Assembly (NCBI GenBank): GCA_048569615.1
Contig: JBLIRK010000004.1
Span: 18,904 to 82,903 of the forward strand
Source: JAYEPK01 sp048569615
Lineage (GTDB): Archaea; Thermoplasmatota; Penumbrarchaeia; Penumbrarchaeales; Penumbrarchaeaceae
Direction of reading: 5' to 3'
Length of the DNA stretch: 64,000 nt
In this document: in pieces, positions 27,598-35,383 of the stretch
Layout: every line of letters starts with the position of its first letter
How positions within the stretch are numbered: position 1 is the first letter of the stretch
Made by a program: the position numbers and the translations under genes
The notes under the pieces: generated by a model
What the model saw: the letters and a program-made list of their open reading frames with translations, nothing else
What the model was told of the DNA's origin: nothing
Databases searched by the model: none

Positions 27598-28916
27598 TTG
27601 GTTATTCCCTCCATTATTTTTTCGAGATACGAATACTGCTTTGTGAGTTTTCCCTTGTGGAGAATGAGCGAATTCATCAGAGGCTTGGGCAGCTTGAGAT
27701 CATCGGTTTCGACATCAAGGTCGGCTGCTGCGATGGCAGGTATGAACTCCTTCAGGCGCTCTCCGAAATACTCGGAGGATTCCAGAGGGATCTCGCATGG
27801 AAGATTGTCAACTGCGAGTAGAACAGGGCCCGTTCCTTTCCAGCCGGGAACAGGTCTGTCATCCCAGGGATCGTAAACATAGAGCGGATCTTCGGGTGTT
27901 GTTGCCTTCACCGTTGCTTCGACCGCACCTTCGACGTCGCAGCTGATGTCCCCTATCATCCGGAGTTTGGGCGAGCGGTGGTCGGAGTACAGCTCCTTCA
28001 CCTGTTCCTTCGTTATCAGCCTGGGATATTTCTCGGTCCAGTATATGCAGTTCATCAGGACGGTCAGGTATGGAACGTAGCTGAAGAAACGGCCCGAATA
28101 TTTCTCAGGATGGTCGTAGTAGTCCTGAAGATCGAACTTCTGGTCCGGTTCCTTCGGTTCGACGATGTCCCATTCGTTGAATATGACCTTGTAGATGTTG
28201 GTACCGGAATCCTTCCTCTTCTTGAGGTCCTTGAGCTCCTGGGGGCTCACCTCTTTTACCGGCAGGAGGTCAAGTATCTCCTGGACACCCTTGGAGACGT
28301 TTCCGGCCCCGGCAATACCGATGACGAAGGGCCTGAGGGAATAGGGGATTCCATAGGTGGCGATCAATCTGCCTATCGAGGATATGTGCTCCCTGATCTG
28401 GGGAAGGTCCCCGTATTCATGGGCTTTCATTACCGAGGAGAACGGATTCCTCAGGCCTTCCCATTCCAGTCTCCTTCCCAGGGCCCACAGCGTATCCACC
28501 ATCCCCGCCACCCCCGCATGCCACCCGAAGAATATCAGCCTCCTGTTCTTCTCATCAACGATCCTCTCGTAGTCGAACAGGGTGCATCTCAGTTCCATCA
28601 TCTTCCTGAGCATCGGCATGTTGTGGGGCTGGCCCTTGATGGTATGGGAGAAGAACATGTAGGTCCTTCCCGGTTCCAGTTCGTGGATGGGAACTTCCTT
28701 GATTCCAAGGACGATGTCCTTTTCCTTGAACTCCTCGCATGTCAGGGCTCCCGCCTGTTCATATTTTTCATTGGAGAAGATCCTAAGCTCTGACGGTTGG
28801 ACGGTGAAATCGATACCGTAGTCGTTCACGAGCCTCAGGACATGCTCGGGGGTCAGGGGAGACCTCCTTTCCCAGCGGTTCTTGCTTTCCCTTCTTATCC
28901 CTATCCCGTTACCCAT
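27594..28916 (-). CDS. Lysine-ketoglutarate reductase (AASS N-terminal half type)
   Basis: 440 residues; ATG at 28916 with GGAG about ten bases upstream. The N-terminal domain has the alanine-dehydrogenase-like fold of LKR: GIRRESKNRWERRSPLTPEH, with the Arg and Lys residues expected to bind the keto acid, then VLGIKEVP and YMFFSHTIKGQ. The central cofactor domain has GIAGAGNVSKGVQEIL. These match the first half of bifunctional AASS, which condenses lysine with 2-oxoglutarate to saccharopine. The second half is the separate gene downstream. The pathway is uncommon in archaea, which usually use LysW- or DAP-based lysine metabolism, so transfer is possible. Confidence 0.9.
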   Translation of the reverse strand: MGNGIGIRRESKNRWERRSPLTPEHVLRLVNDYGIDFTVQPSELRIFSNEKYEQAGALTCEEFKEKDIVLGIKEVPIHELEPGRTYMFFSHTIKGQPHNMPMLRKMMELRCTLFDYERIVDEKNRRLIFFGWHAGVAGMVDTLWALGRRLEWEGLRNPFSSVMKAHEYGDLPQIREHISSIGRLIATYGIPYSLRPFVIGIAGAGNVSKGVQEILDLLPVKEVSPQELKDLKKRKDSGTNIYKVIFNEWDIVEPKEPDQKFDLQDYYDHPEKYSGRFFSYVPYLTVLMNCIYWTEKYPRLITKEQVKELYSDHRSPKLRMIGDISCDVEGAVEATVKATTPEDPLYVYDPWDDRPVPGWKGTGPVLLAVDNLPCEIPLESSEYFGERLKEFIPAIAAADLDVETDDLKLPKPLMNSLILHKGKLTKQYSYLEKIMEGITK

Positions 28917-28981
28917 CGTATCTTCTCCTGAATCCAGTGTATCCCTTAAAATGCTTGTTCAATGAATAGAACCCGTTCCGG

Positions 28982-29284
28982 CTAATCCAGGGATTTGTTG
29001 TATATTGGGGATTTTCCATATCTTTTCTGGAAACTCTTGAGCTGGGATTCCCATGCCTCGTAGGCTTCCTCTCCGGTATCGAAATACTCCACGGAGAAGT
29101 ACACTGCGTCCTCAGCTGGAGCATTCCCGCCGGGGAGGTGCTTGGGAAGGTGTTTCTGGACGTTGCCCCTTCCGATGAAAACCACCTTCTTCAAATTGTC
29201 TGCAAGCTTGTAAACGCCCCATCTCTTCTCGACCTTGCTTACATACTTCTCCTCAAAGGGGTAGAAGGTGAACTCCATTATCAT
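28982..29284 (-). CDS. Small protein with a GIY-YIG-like fold (tentative)
   Basis: 100 residues from ATG at 29284 with GGTGAG upstream. WGVYKLADNLKKVVFIGRGN resembles the first two strands of a GIY-YIG domain, with GVY and FIG in place of GIY and YIG, followed by a helix (NVQKHLPKHL) and a C-terminal helix with a conserved-looking aromatic pattern (FDTGEEAYEAWESQLKSF). The usual catalytic Arg and Glu cannot be placed with confidence, so nuclease activity is doubtful. It lies downstream of asparaginase on the same strand; no functional link is evident. Confidence 0.55.
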   Translation of the reverse strand: MIMEFTFYPFEEKYVSKVEKRWGVYKLADNLKKVVFIGRGNVQKHLPKHLPGGNAPAEDAVYFSVEYFDTGEEAYEAWESQLKSFQKRYGKSPIYNKSLD

Positions 29285-29358
29285 GCTCTCTCACCACATA
29301 CCGAATGGTGGTGTATATAATAAAATGATTCGCTGTTTATCTGTACAAATAACCGGTT

Positions 29359-30396
29359 TCAGTGTCTTCTCAATCGCCCTATGGTTTCGATATGCCCCAC
29401 AACGGCCTTTGACCTTGTCCTGACCGGCGATAGTCGAAATTCCTCCGCTTTCCCTTCGGTTCCACCTTCCAAACCAAGTTCTTTCAGGATATGATAGGTC
29501 AGTGGAGGTATCGGAGCATATGCCCCGTCCTCCAACTTGAGGCTGACGCCCACCCATCGATCCTCGAGCTTCACCGCGATGGTCTGAAGTCCCACCGCTC
29601 CGGCCTTCGAAATGACCCTTCCTTTGAGATCTTCCATCAGGACCGTATCGAACCTGTTCCTGCCGGCGACCATGTTCGGGTAAGCGGCCATCGAATTACC
29701 AATCCTGAGCAGGTGTTCCGCGAGGGGGTGCTCTCCCGGGTCGGCCAAGAGAGCGAACATCCGGGCCATCCTGTCGATGGGCATGGCATGGTTCGGGATG
29801 TCGCATCCGTCCTTTCCGATATGTATGCCGCTCCTTTTCAGTCCAGTTAGAGAACCGATAGCCTCGATTATGGCTCCCTGTAGCGGATGGCCCGGGGAAA
29901 GGTAGCTGTCTAGGTCCCATCCCTTGTATTTGGAGAGGAGCAGGGCTCCTGCATGCTTCCCCGAGCAGTTATCATGGAGGTTGGTGAAATCCTTCCCGAT
30001 CCTTGCAGCCTCTTCCTTGTCGAAGGGTTCATGCCCTCCGCATTTGAGCAGGCTGCTGTCAATGTCCCCTTTTTCAAGGATGGAGCGGAGGACCTCCAGA
30101 TGCTTTGGCTCTCCGGAATGGGACCCGCTGACGAGGGCGATCTCCTCGTCGGTCAATCCATAATGACGGACAGCGCCGCTGGCAAGTATCGGAAGTGCCT
30201 GTATTGGTTTGATGCAGGACCTGGTGTATGTAACATGGTGCGGATCGCCGCTTGAGAACAGAATACGGCCGTCAGGTGCAACAACTGCTATGTGAGCGTT
30301 ATGGACGGCTTCCACCATACCATCCCGATGCTCTATCACCCGATGGGAACCTGGCTCCGTTTCAGTGAAGTGTTTCCTGAACTCCTCGAGCTTCAT
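29359..30396 (-). CDS. Asparaginase, asparaginase II family
   Basis: 345 residues spanning the whole family. Visible landmarks: TYTRSCIKPIQALPIL near residue 60, ALVSGSHSGEPKHLE, the NLHDNCSGKHAGALL segment that carries the catalytic Ser and Lys of this serine-beta-lactamase-like fold, SPGHPLQGAI, and DGCDIPNHAMPI. The family (type of Rhizobium and thermophile asparaginase II) hydrolyses L-asparagine to aspartate and ammonia in the cytoplasm. ATG at 30396. Context with the saccharopine-pathway genes fits amino-acid breakdown. Confidence 0.92.
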   Translation of the reverse strand: MKLEEFRKHFTETEPGSHRVIEHRDGMVEAVHNAHIAVVAPDGRILFSSGDPHHVTYTRSCIKPIQALPILASGAVRHYGLTDEEIALVSGSHSGEPKHLEVLRSILEKGDIDSSLLKCGGHEPFDKEEAARIGKDFTNLHDNCSGKHAGALLLSKYKGWDLDSYLSPGHPLQGAIIEAIGSLTGLKRSGIHIGKDGCDIPNHAMPIDRMARMFALLADPGEHPLAEHLLRIGNSMAAYPNMVAGRNRFDTVLMEDLKGRVISKAGAVGLQTIAVKLEDRWVGVSLKLEDGAYAPIPPLTYHILKELGLEGGTEGKAEEFRLSPVRTRSKAVVGHIETIGRLRRH

Positions 30397-30493
30397 GGAG
30401 GTTCATGGTCGATCCTGATTATTATCTATCCCCTGTCTTGTAGGAAGAGTTTATAATAAGAAGAGGGAATTTCACCCGCCCCGAAGAGTGATT

Positions 30494-30575
30494 GCGAGGG
30501 TAGTCAAGCGGCCAACGACGACAGACTCAAAATCTGTTCCTTAGTGGTTCGTCGGTTCAAATCCGGCCCCTCGCA
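30494..30575 (+). tRNA. tRNA-Leu (anticodon CAA)
   Basis: Class II tRNA. Acceptor GCGAGGG pairs with CCCTCGC, discriminator A. The anticodon stem ACAGA/TCTGT encloses CTCAAAA (anticodon CAA); a long variable arm follows, then the T arm GTCGG-TTCAAAT-CCGGC. CCA is not encoded. Its 3' end is repeated 160 bases downstream. Confidence 0.95.
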
Positions 30576-30587
30576 TCCTGTCCTATT
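30558..30587 (+). repeat. 30-bp direct repeat, copy 1 (tRNA-Leu 3' end, att-like)
   Basis: The last 18 bases of tRNA-Leu plus 12 bases beyond it are repeated without mismatch at 30718-30747. Position at a tRNA 3' end is typical of integration sites. Confidence 0.85.
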
Positions 30588-30717
30588 GACTCTGATCATT
30601 TGTATTTGGAAATTGGACAACGAGGGGTTCAAGGATTTGAACTTGTTCTTGGAAATTCCGTGCATCCGTGTCGCGGAATTTGCAAGCTAGCATAACTCCG
30701 AAGGAGTTGATGCGCAG
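30588..30717. mobile_element. 130-bp segment between tRNA-Leu 3'-end repeats; possible remnant or miniature integrated element
   Basis: It has no ORF of useful length. It contains three hairpins in succession: GTTCAA-GGAT-TTGAAC (about 30635-30650), AAATTCCG paired with CGGAATTT (about 30653-30681), and a stem of about ten base pairs built around AACTCC-GAA-GGAGTT (about 30694-30708) with flanking GCAT/ATGC. The flanking repeats and absence of coding potential fit an excised or never-autonomous integrative element. A simple segmental duplication followed by decay is the alternative. Confidence 0.5.
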
Positions 30718-30747
30718 CAAATCCGGCCCCTCGCATCCTGTCCTATT
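30718..30747 (+). repeat. 30-bp direct repeat, copy 2 (att-like)
   Basis: Identical to 30558-30587. Its right end contains the stop codon (complement of 30743-30745) and last codon bases of the convergent membrane-protein gene. Confidence 0.85.
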
Positions 30748-31264
30748 TCTTCGGTTCGATATTGAATATCTCCTTCTGGGCAAAGGGTTTGAATTTCTCA
30801 TATATGTCCTTGTTCTGTGAAATTATCTCCCATCCATTCCTGAACGCAGGTGTGTTGTAGGTACCTATCATTCCCTCCAGCCAGTCCTCCCAGACTTCCT
30901 CATCTATTAGCTTCTTCCTGTGCAGGAGGTACTCCTCTGCACACAGGTCGAAATATACTCTCATCCACTTCAGCACCTTCTCCTTCTCCTCCTTGTCGAG
31001 CTTGTCGATATCGAAGTCCTTATCGGTGATCGATAACGGCAGGTTCAACAGGATCTGCTGGTATCTGCTCGTGTAATCCGAGAAGTTCTGCAGCATCATC
31101 TGCTTCTTGAGCTGCCTCTGCTCCGAGATGAATATAAGAACCACCAAGATCAAAGATGCAATTGCAATAAGGTTGGGCATATCGATATTCCACTCGACCG
31201 CCATGTATGTGAATGACCCATCAGGGATACAAATCATTCCATTCAGAGCCTTGAAGTACTTCAT
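30743..31264 (-). CDS. Membrane-anchored helical protein of unknown function
   Basis: 173 residues. The start ATG at 31264 overlaps the stop of the upstream cupin gene (ATGA), supporting coupling. One membrane helix near residue 35 (LIAIASLILVVLIFI) is followed by a long cytosolic helical part rich in Lys, Glu and aromatic residues (QRQLKKQMMLQNFSDYTSRY). The topology resembles the DUF4760-type bacterial membrane proteins, but this is not a firm match. The stop codon lies within the tRNA-Leu-derived repeat, so integration there may have reset the C terminus. Confidence 0.65.
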   Translation of the reverse strand: MKYFKALNGMICIPDGSFTYMAVEWNIDMPNLIAIASLILVVLIFISEQRQLKKQMMLQNFSDYTSRYQQILLNLPLSITDKDFDIDKLDKEEKEKVLKWMRVYFDLCAEEYLLHRKKLIDEEVWEDWLEGMIGTYNTPAFRNGWEIISQNKDIYEKFKPFAQKEIFNIEPKK

Positions 31265-31584
31265 TCGAGGTATTCGATATGGATATCCTGGGGCTCGAAC
31301 ACGGCCACAAGGGTTCTCATGGTCGCTATCGATTTGTGCTTCTCACCGGCCTTTATTAGGATGGCGAAATCGGGGCCGACCTCCCTCTTCTCCCCCTCAA
31401 CCTCGATGGAGAGGTGTCCTTCCAGGACCAGGAAAAGCTCATCCTTGTCGTGTCGATGCAGCTTGTATTCACCTTCCATCCAAGCGAGGCCGAAGTACTG
31501 GCCGTTGAACAAAAAGATCGGTGTTTTCTTGAAATCCTGAGGGATCTTCAGTTTCTCTTCCATGGTATCAATTATTTCGGCCAT
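31261..31584 (-). CDS. Small single-domain cupin
   Basis: 107 residues from ATG at 31584 with GGAGG seven bases upstream and a TATTTTATAT-like element further up. The first cupin motif is recognisable (KLHRHDKDELFLVLEG, giving two His and a Glu as metal ligands), and the second motif lies around IKAGEKHKSIA (His). A metal-binding beta-barrel is expected; small cupins of this type act as isomerases, dioxygenases or ligand sensors, and the substrate is unknown. Coupled to the membrane protein downstream. Confidence 0.82.
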   Translation of the reverse strand: MAEIIDTMEEKLKIPQDFKKTPIFLFNGQYFGLAWMEGEYKLHRHDKDELFLVLEGHLSIEVEGEKREVGPDFAILIKAGEKHKSIATMRTLVAVFEPQDIHIEYLE

Positions 31585-31660
31585 GACCTAACCTCCGTTA
31601 TATGATTGGATTGGGGAATATAAAATGATTTTTCGGAATGATACAAAGCAAGACCCACAA

Positions 31661-31668
31661 TTTATAAA
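31661..31668 (+). promoter_or_regulatory. TATA box for a leaderless gene
   Basis: TTTATAAA is centred about 29 bases before the ATG at 31694, the spacing that gives a leaderless or nearly leaderless archaeal transcript. Confidence 0.6.
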
Positions 31669-31693
31669 AAGGACCCCAGATTGATGAAGTGAC

Positions 31694-32371
31694 ATGAGAA
31701 GGTCCATCCTGCTCGGATTCTTGGGGATCCTTCTGGTCCCGCTCCTGTTATCCATTCCATCGGAAGGAGTCAGGGAAAAGGGCTTCGAGGATGTCAATAT
31801 CGAGAAATTCCTTGAGTTCGGGATAGACTTCACGGATGGCGAGAGACTGAAGCTGGAGATCGACCTTGAATCCGATCCCCATCCGGTTTCTGTTTTTCTG
31901 ATAAAGGGTGAGTTCTCCCATCAGGAATGGATCGACAGCGAATTCATCGATATAACTGCCATCAAGAACGGGACCGATGTCACGAACGTATCCATCTCAT
32001 TCACCGTTGTCAAGGGCTTCTCCATCCAGAACACAACGAGCTATACCAATTCCATCAGCATAGGAGACAAGGACACATATTACCTTATCATCGCCCTTCA
32101 TAGGGATGCGGGTATGTCAACTGATGATGTTCTCACAAGGGCAACCGTTGTGAGCTATGACATTCGATGGACGATCGAGGAAAGGGAGTTCGACCTGAGC
32201 TTGTGCCTCGCCGCCGTTGCCATCTTTGTAATTGGCACGGTCTTGGTCGGTATCGCATTATACCTGGGTCGAAGGAACAAGCGTCACTCAGAAATGGAGG
32301 TTGACCAAAAGAGCCAGTTCAATGGACCGGAAACTATGAGGACCGGAAGGAAGGCACCCCCCCTTGGGTAG
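31694..32371 (+). CDS. Secreted one-pass protein of unknown function
   Basis: 225 residues. Signal peptide (SILLGFLGILLVPLLLSI), a beta-rich ectodomain of about 140 residues with no cysteines, one membrane helix (LCLAAVAIFVIGTVLVGIALYL) and a basic cytosolic tail of about 35 residues. The TATA box 29 bases before the ATG makes the gene leaderless. It converges with the DUF1844 gene, one base apart. No domain recognised; the topology is that of the other surface proteins in the window. Confidence 0.72.
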   Translation: MRRSILLGFLGILLVPLLLSIPSEGVREKGFEDVNIEKFLEFGIDFTDGERLKLEIDLESDPHPVSVFLIKGEFSHQEWIDSEFIDITAIKNGTDVTNVSISFTVVKGFSIQNTTSYTNSISIGDKDTYYLIIALHRDAGMSTDDVLTRATVVSYDIRWTIEEREFDLSLCLAAVAIFVIGTVLVGIALYLGRRNKRHSEMEVDQKSQFNGPETMRTGRKAPPLG

Positions 32372-32372
32372 G

Positions 32373-32720
32373 TCACTCCCTCTCTTCCTTGGATTTGTTC
32401 ACGTAATTCAGGTGAAGGTCCATGAGCACCCTCTTCAATTCCTTCTCGTGTTTCTCCTCGATGTGTCCCGAAAGGATCCTGAGGTTCGCCTCGAACAGGT
32501 CTATGGCAAGCTTGGCCTGCTCCAGGTCCTTGTGCCCCGCCTCGGTCCCCGGCATCGGGACAAGTCCGAGATGATGCCAGGCCTGGGAAGCCAGGATCGA
32601 GATATTGTAAAGCGTCATGTCCTTGACCGAGCTCAGCATCCTTGCCATCTCGTTCTGGACCTCCTCATTCGACATCCCGCCATCGGATCCATTTTCTTCT
32701 TCCAAGGTAGAACCTCCCAT
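32373..32720 (-). CDS. DUF1844-like protein
   Basis: 115 residues. After an acidic N-terminal arm, residues about 20-110 match the DUF1844 pattern: LASQAWHHLGLVPMPGTEAG, then DLEQAKLAIDLFEANLRIL and a C-terminal helix ending DLHLNYVNK. The family is small, helical and widespread in bacteria, with unknown function; archaeal members are less common. A TATA-like TTTTTAAG about 25 bases upstream, at the end of the preceding gene, suggests a leaderless transcript of its own. Confidence 0.72.
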   Translation of the reverse strand: MGGSTLEEENGSDGGMSNEEVQNEMARMLSSVKDMTLYNISILASQAWHHLGLVPMPGTEAGHKDLEQAKLAIDLFEANLRILSGHIEEKHEKELKRVLMDLHLNYVNKSKEERE

Positions 32721-32740
32721 ACCAGGTATTGCAGGTCCGC

Positions 32741-33685
32741 TTAAAAATTACTTCTCCTAATTCTCCTGGGCTCTCCCCAGTAGACCTCATCGTCATCCTC
32801 CTCATTCCCCCCGCCATCAGGTTCTTCCCCCTCTTCTATGACGAATTCATCTTCTCCATCATCCTCCTCATCATCCTGGTCTTCCTCTCCCTCCCCTTCA
32901 TCATCCCAGACCGCTTCCCATTCATCCTCCTCTATCTCATCCTCCCAGGATTCCCATTCATCCTCGTCCTCGTCGCTCCATTCGAGCTCCCAATCGTCAT
33001 CATCCCACCAGCCGCTCTCTCCGGCTCCTTCCCCGTCCGAGAGATCGATCTCGAATTCTTCCTCCTCTTCCTCTTCTTCGTCCTCGTCCCATTCCAGCTC
33101 GGCAAGCCTGGTTCTTTTCTTTCCTCCGCCCTGTCCCGGCTTGTCCATGACCAGTGTTGCCTTCGGGATCTCCTTTTTTTGGGATTTGGACGAAGAAGTG
33201 CCATCGCCGCCCCTTCCAAACAGTGAATCACCGAAGATGGGCCCGCCTCCCTCACTCCGTGTCATGACCGTCCTTGGGGCCCCCTGTGGATTGATGGTAA
33301 CCATCGGGGGAGCGGTCCTGCTTTCCGCCGATGCAGGCCTTGGGGAGACAGAGAAATCCGTGATCACGTTGCCATGCTCATCCCTGGGCAGTTCAGCCTT
33401 TGATTCATTGGGATCGAAATGGTATCCGCCCTCGGATCCGGGAGGTCCCACCTCCATCTTCTCGAAGGCCCTGATCTGCTCTTTTATGAACTTCTTGAAT
33501 TCCAGGGCCTTTTCGATGTCATCCGAGTAACCCAGTTTCCTCATCCCGGTGATGTATTGTTTCTGTGAGATCTTCCCCTTCTTGTAAAGCTCCACAAGCT
33601 CCTTCTTCTTCTTGTACTTCTTGAGCTGGAGTTTCTGCTCCGCAGTCAGCTTGTTTCCACCCTGCCGGAACGGCGGCTCTCCCAT
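32741..33685 (-). CDS. Charge-polarised protein: Lys-rich N terminus, extreme Asp/Glu C terminus
   Basis: 314 residues. Residues about 15-75 form a basic helical region (LQLKKYKKKKELVELYKKGK, then ISQKQYITGMRKLGY) that resembles the short SHOCT-type helical module. A Pro/Gly/Ser-rich middle follows, and the last about 110 residues are almost entirely Asp, Glu and Trp (DDDWELEWSDEDEDEWESWE). There is no signal peptide or membrane helix. Such tails occur in nucleic-acid mimics and histone- or protein-chaperone-like proteins, but function here is unknown. The plus-strand Ser-rich frame over the same bases is a shadow. Confidence 0.7.
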   Translation of the reverse strand: MGEPPFRQGGNKLTAEQKLQLKKYKKKKELVELYKKGKISQKQYITGMRKLGYSDDIEKALEFKKFIKEQIRAFEKMEVGPPGSEGGYHFDPNESKAELPRDEHGNVITDFSVSPRPASAESRTAPPMVTINPQGAPRTVMTRSEGGGPIFGDSLFGRGGDGTSSSKSQKKEIPKATLVMDKPGQGGGKKRTRLAELEWDEDEEEEEEEEFEIDLSDGEGAGESGWWDDDDWELEWSDEDEDEWESWEDEIEEDEWEAVWDDEGEGEEDQDDEEDDGEDEFVIEEGEEPDGGGNEEDDDEVYWGEPRRIRRSNF

Positions 33686-33742
33686 GTCTCAATATCCGTC
33701 CATGTTCATTAAGTAATTAACGTTGTTAATATCCAAGGCCGG

Positions 33743-35281
33743 TCATTTGGGCCTTAGCTTGTCCCAGTCTCTCTTCCTTGCCTTCACCTCGAAAACCTCT
33801 TCCTCCTCCTCCCTCATCAGCTCCTCATCCCCTAAATCATACCTTCTTCTAGTGAGTGAGGATACAACCGCAATGACGATGAGGACCGCGACGATCCCGA
33901 TGACGATCAGGATGGGCACGCCTCCTTCCTCGAGGATCGCATCCTTCAACGGATCATCGGAGCCGCCGTTTTCAACCCTTCTCTCCTCGACCTTCCAGCT
34001 GCTCGTTTCAATGACGGGATCATGGAACAGGGATGAAAGCCCCGGGTAGGTGTACGCTCCGTGAACGGTGAGTCCGATCCCGGTCCTGCTGCCGATGAGG
34101 GGTATTGACCATAGAGGGTCCCTTGGTCCGATCAGGGAGATTCCGAGGAACTGGAACCCCGATGTTTTCTTCTCCGCATCGCTGGGAGATATGAGGTCAT
34201 TGGTCCATTTCAAACCCGCGAGCCTCCCAAGTCTTGACCTGAGGTCAAGGGCTCCTTTGCCGGGCACGCTTCCTGCTACCTGGACCGGTTCCTTCACATC
34301 CTCGCTCCATACCTTTTTATCACGGTCGCCCTCGGTTGAAAGGATGATCTCAGGGTCCCCGAACAGAGCTTTCTTTTTGTTCCCCCACAGGTCCTGAACC
34401 AGATCCCGGTCCAGGGTCCTTCCGATGTGCAAGGAGAATTTGAGCATCAAGGCCGGGGCCCTGTTCCTGGGATCTATATCCCAACCGGAGATGTGATGGT
34501 CCATCTTGAGGGACAGATTGAGGTTCACAAGCTTCCGCTCCACCTGCTTGACATCCTTGTCAAGGTCCCTGTCTTCCGTACCTTCCTCGATCAGCTTGTG
34601 TTCCTGGAGGAGAACCATCTTCTCACCCTTCCCGACCTTCAGGTGGAATATGAACTCGATCCCTTCCAGGAAGGGCTTCCTGGTATTTGCCGTGCTGACT
34701 GCGACATCCGATGTGTTCTGGAAGGTCTTGTACGTCAGGTTGCGGGCAGACAGGGTGAAGGTCCATTCCATTCCCTCCGGTGTCTGCACCGGTCTGGCGT
34801 GTCTAATGCTCCATGCGGCCACCAGGGAGCATGATTTGACGATCCTTTCGCCCTCCTGCTTCGAATCGTTCAGACTTCTTTCAGGTGCGTCAAAGGCCCG
34901 GTTTCCGTTATCATCCTGAAACTCGACCAGGCTTTCCAGTCGGTATCCCATAACGGTCCCGCTCTCGATAGGAAAGGTCCCGTTGGCCAGCTTCTCCATT
35001 CCGACGACCTCGTTTGTCCTTGTCACGATCGTTATGGGTGCCGGATTCCTTCTGTCCCCCCATATGACCAAAAGCGATGCCCGGGTCTCGAGATCCATCC
35101 TGAGGTAAGAGCCTCCGCCGAGGTCCCTTGTCTGACCCCAAGTTATCCTGTGGTCGATGACCTTCTCTTGATCGATCCTTTCGGGTGTCGAAGTGAGTGA
35201 TTGGGAGCCGGCGATCGATGACAATGCCGGTAATATAACCGCAAGCAGGACTAGTAATGCTCCCCTTCTGATCAAAATCAT
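33743..35281 (-). CDS. Secreted one-pass protein of unknown function
   Basis: About 512 residues from ATG at 35281, preferred over GTG 35290 because AGGTG then lies seven bases upstream. Signal peptide (GALLVLLAVILPALSSIAG), a large ectodomain of beta-rich, Arg/Asp-rich sequence without cysteines, one membrane helix (PILIVIGIVAVLIVIAVVSS) and an acidic-then-basic cytosolic tail. The likely transcript begins with a long hairpin (35301-35349). No known domain. It is the downstream member of two minus-strand surface-protein genes. Confidence 0.72.
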   Translation of the reverse strand: MILIRRGALLVLLAVILPALSSIAGSQSLTSTPERIDQEKVIDHRITWGQTRDLGGGSYLRMDLETRASLLVIWGDRRNPAPITIVTRTNEVVGMEKLANGTFPIESGTVMGYRLESLVEFQDDNGNRAFDAPERSLNDSKQEGERIVKSCSLVAAWSIRHARPVQTPEGMEWTFTLSARNLTYKTFQNTSDVAVSTANTRKPFLEGIEFIFHLKVGKGEKMVLLQEHKLIEEGTEDRDLDKDVKQVERKLVNLNLSLKMDHHISGWDIDPRNRAPALMLKFSLHIGRTLDRDLVQDLWGNKKKALFGDPEIILSTEGDRDKKVWSEDVKEPVQVAGSVPGKGALDLRSRLGRLAGLKWTNDLISPSDAEKKTSGFQFLGISLIGPRDPLWSIPLIGSRTGIGLTVHGAYTYPGLSSLFHDPVIETSSWKVEERRVENGGSDDPLKDAILEEGGVPILIVIGIVAVLIVIAVVSSLTRRRYDLGDEELMREEEEEVFEVKARKRDWDKLRPK

Positions 35282-35300
35282 TCTATGCACCTGGTATTTC

Positions 35301-35349
35301 CGAATTATGCAATACAGGGGGCAGGTTCACCGCCCCCTGTATAATTCGA
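35301..35349 (-). promoter_or_regulatory. Long hairpin in the probable 5' leader of the gene at 33743-35281
   Basis: ATACAGGGGGC and GCCCCCTGTAT form an 11-bp perfect stem with a 9-base loop, extended by CGAATT/AATTCG across a small bulge. A TATA-like TTAAAAGTATA (about 35355-35366 on the minus strand) would start transcription at or just inside the hairpin, and the AGGTG ribosome site follows it. It may be a 5'-stabilising or regulatory structure, or the terminator of the upstream gene; no long T-run follows. Confidence 0.55.
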
Positions 35350-35383
35350 AGGAGGATATACTTTTAAGTTACCCATCCAAATA

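Noticed and set aside
32838..33530. Plus-strand Ser-rich frame of 230 codons
   Set aside because: It is the antisense of the Asp/Glu-rich gene; GAG/GAT codons read as CTC/ATC-type frames. No start context or family.
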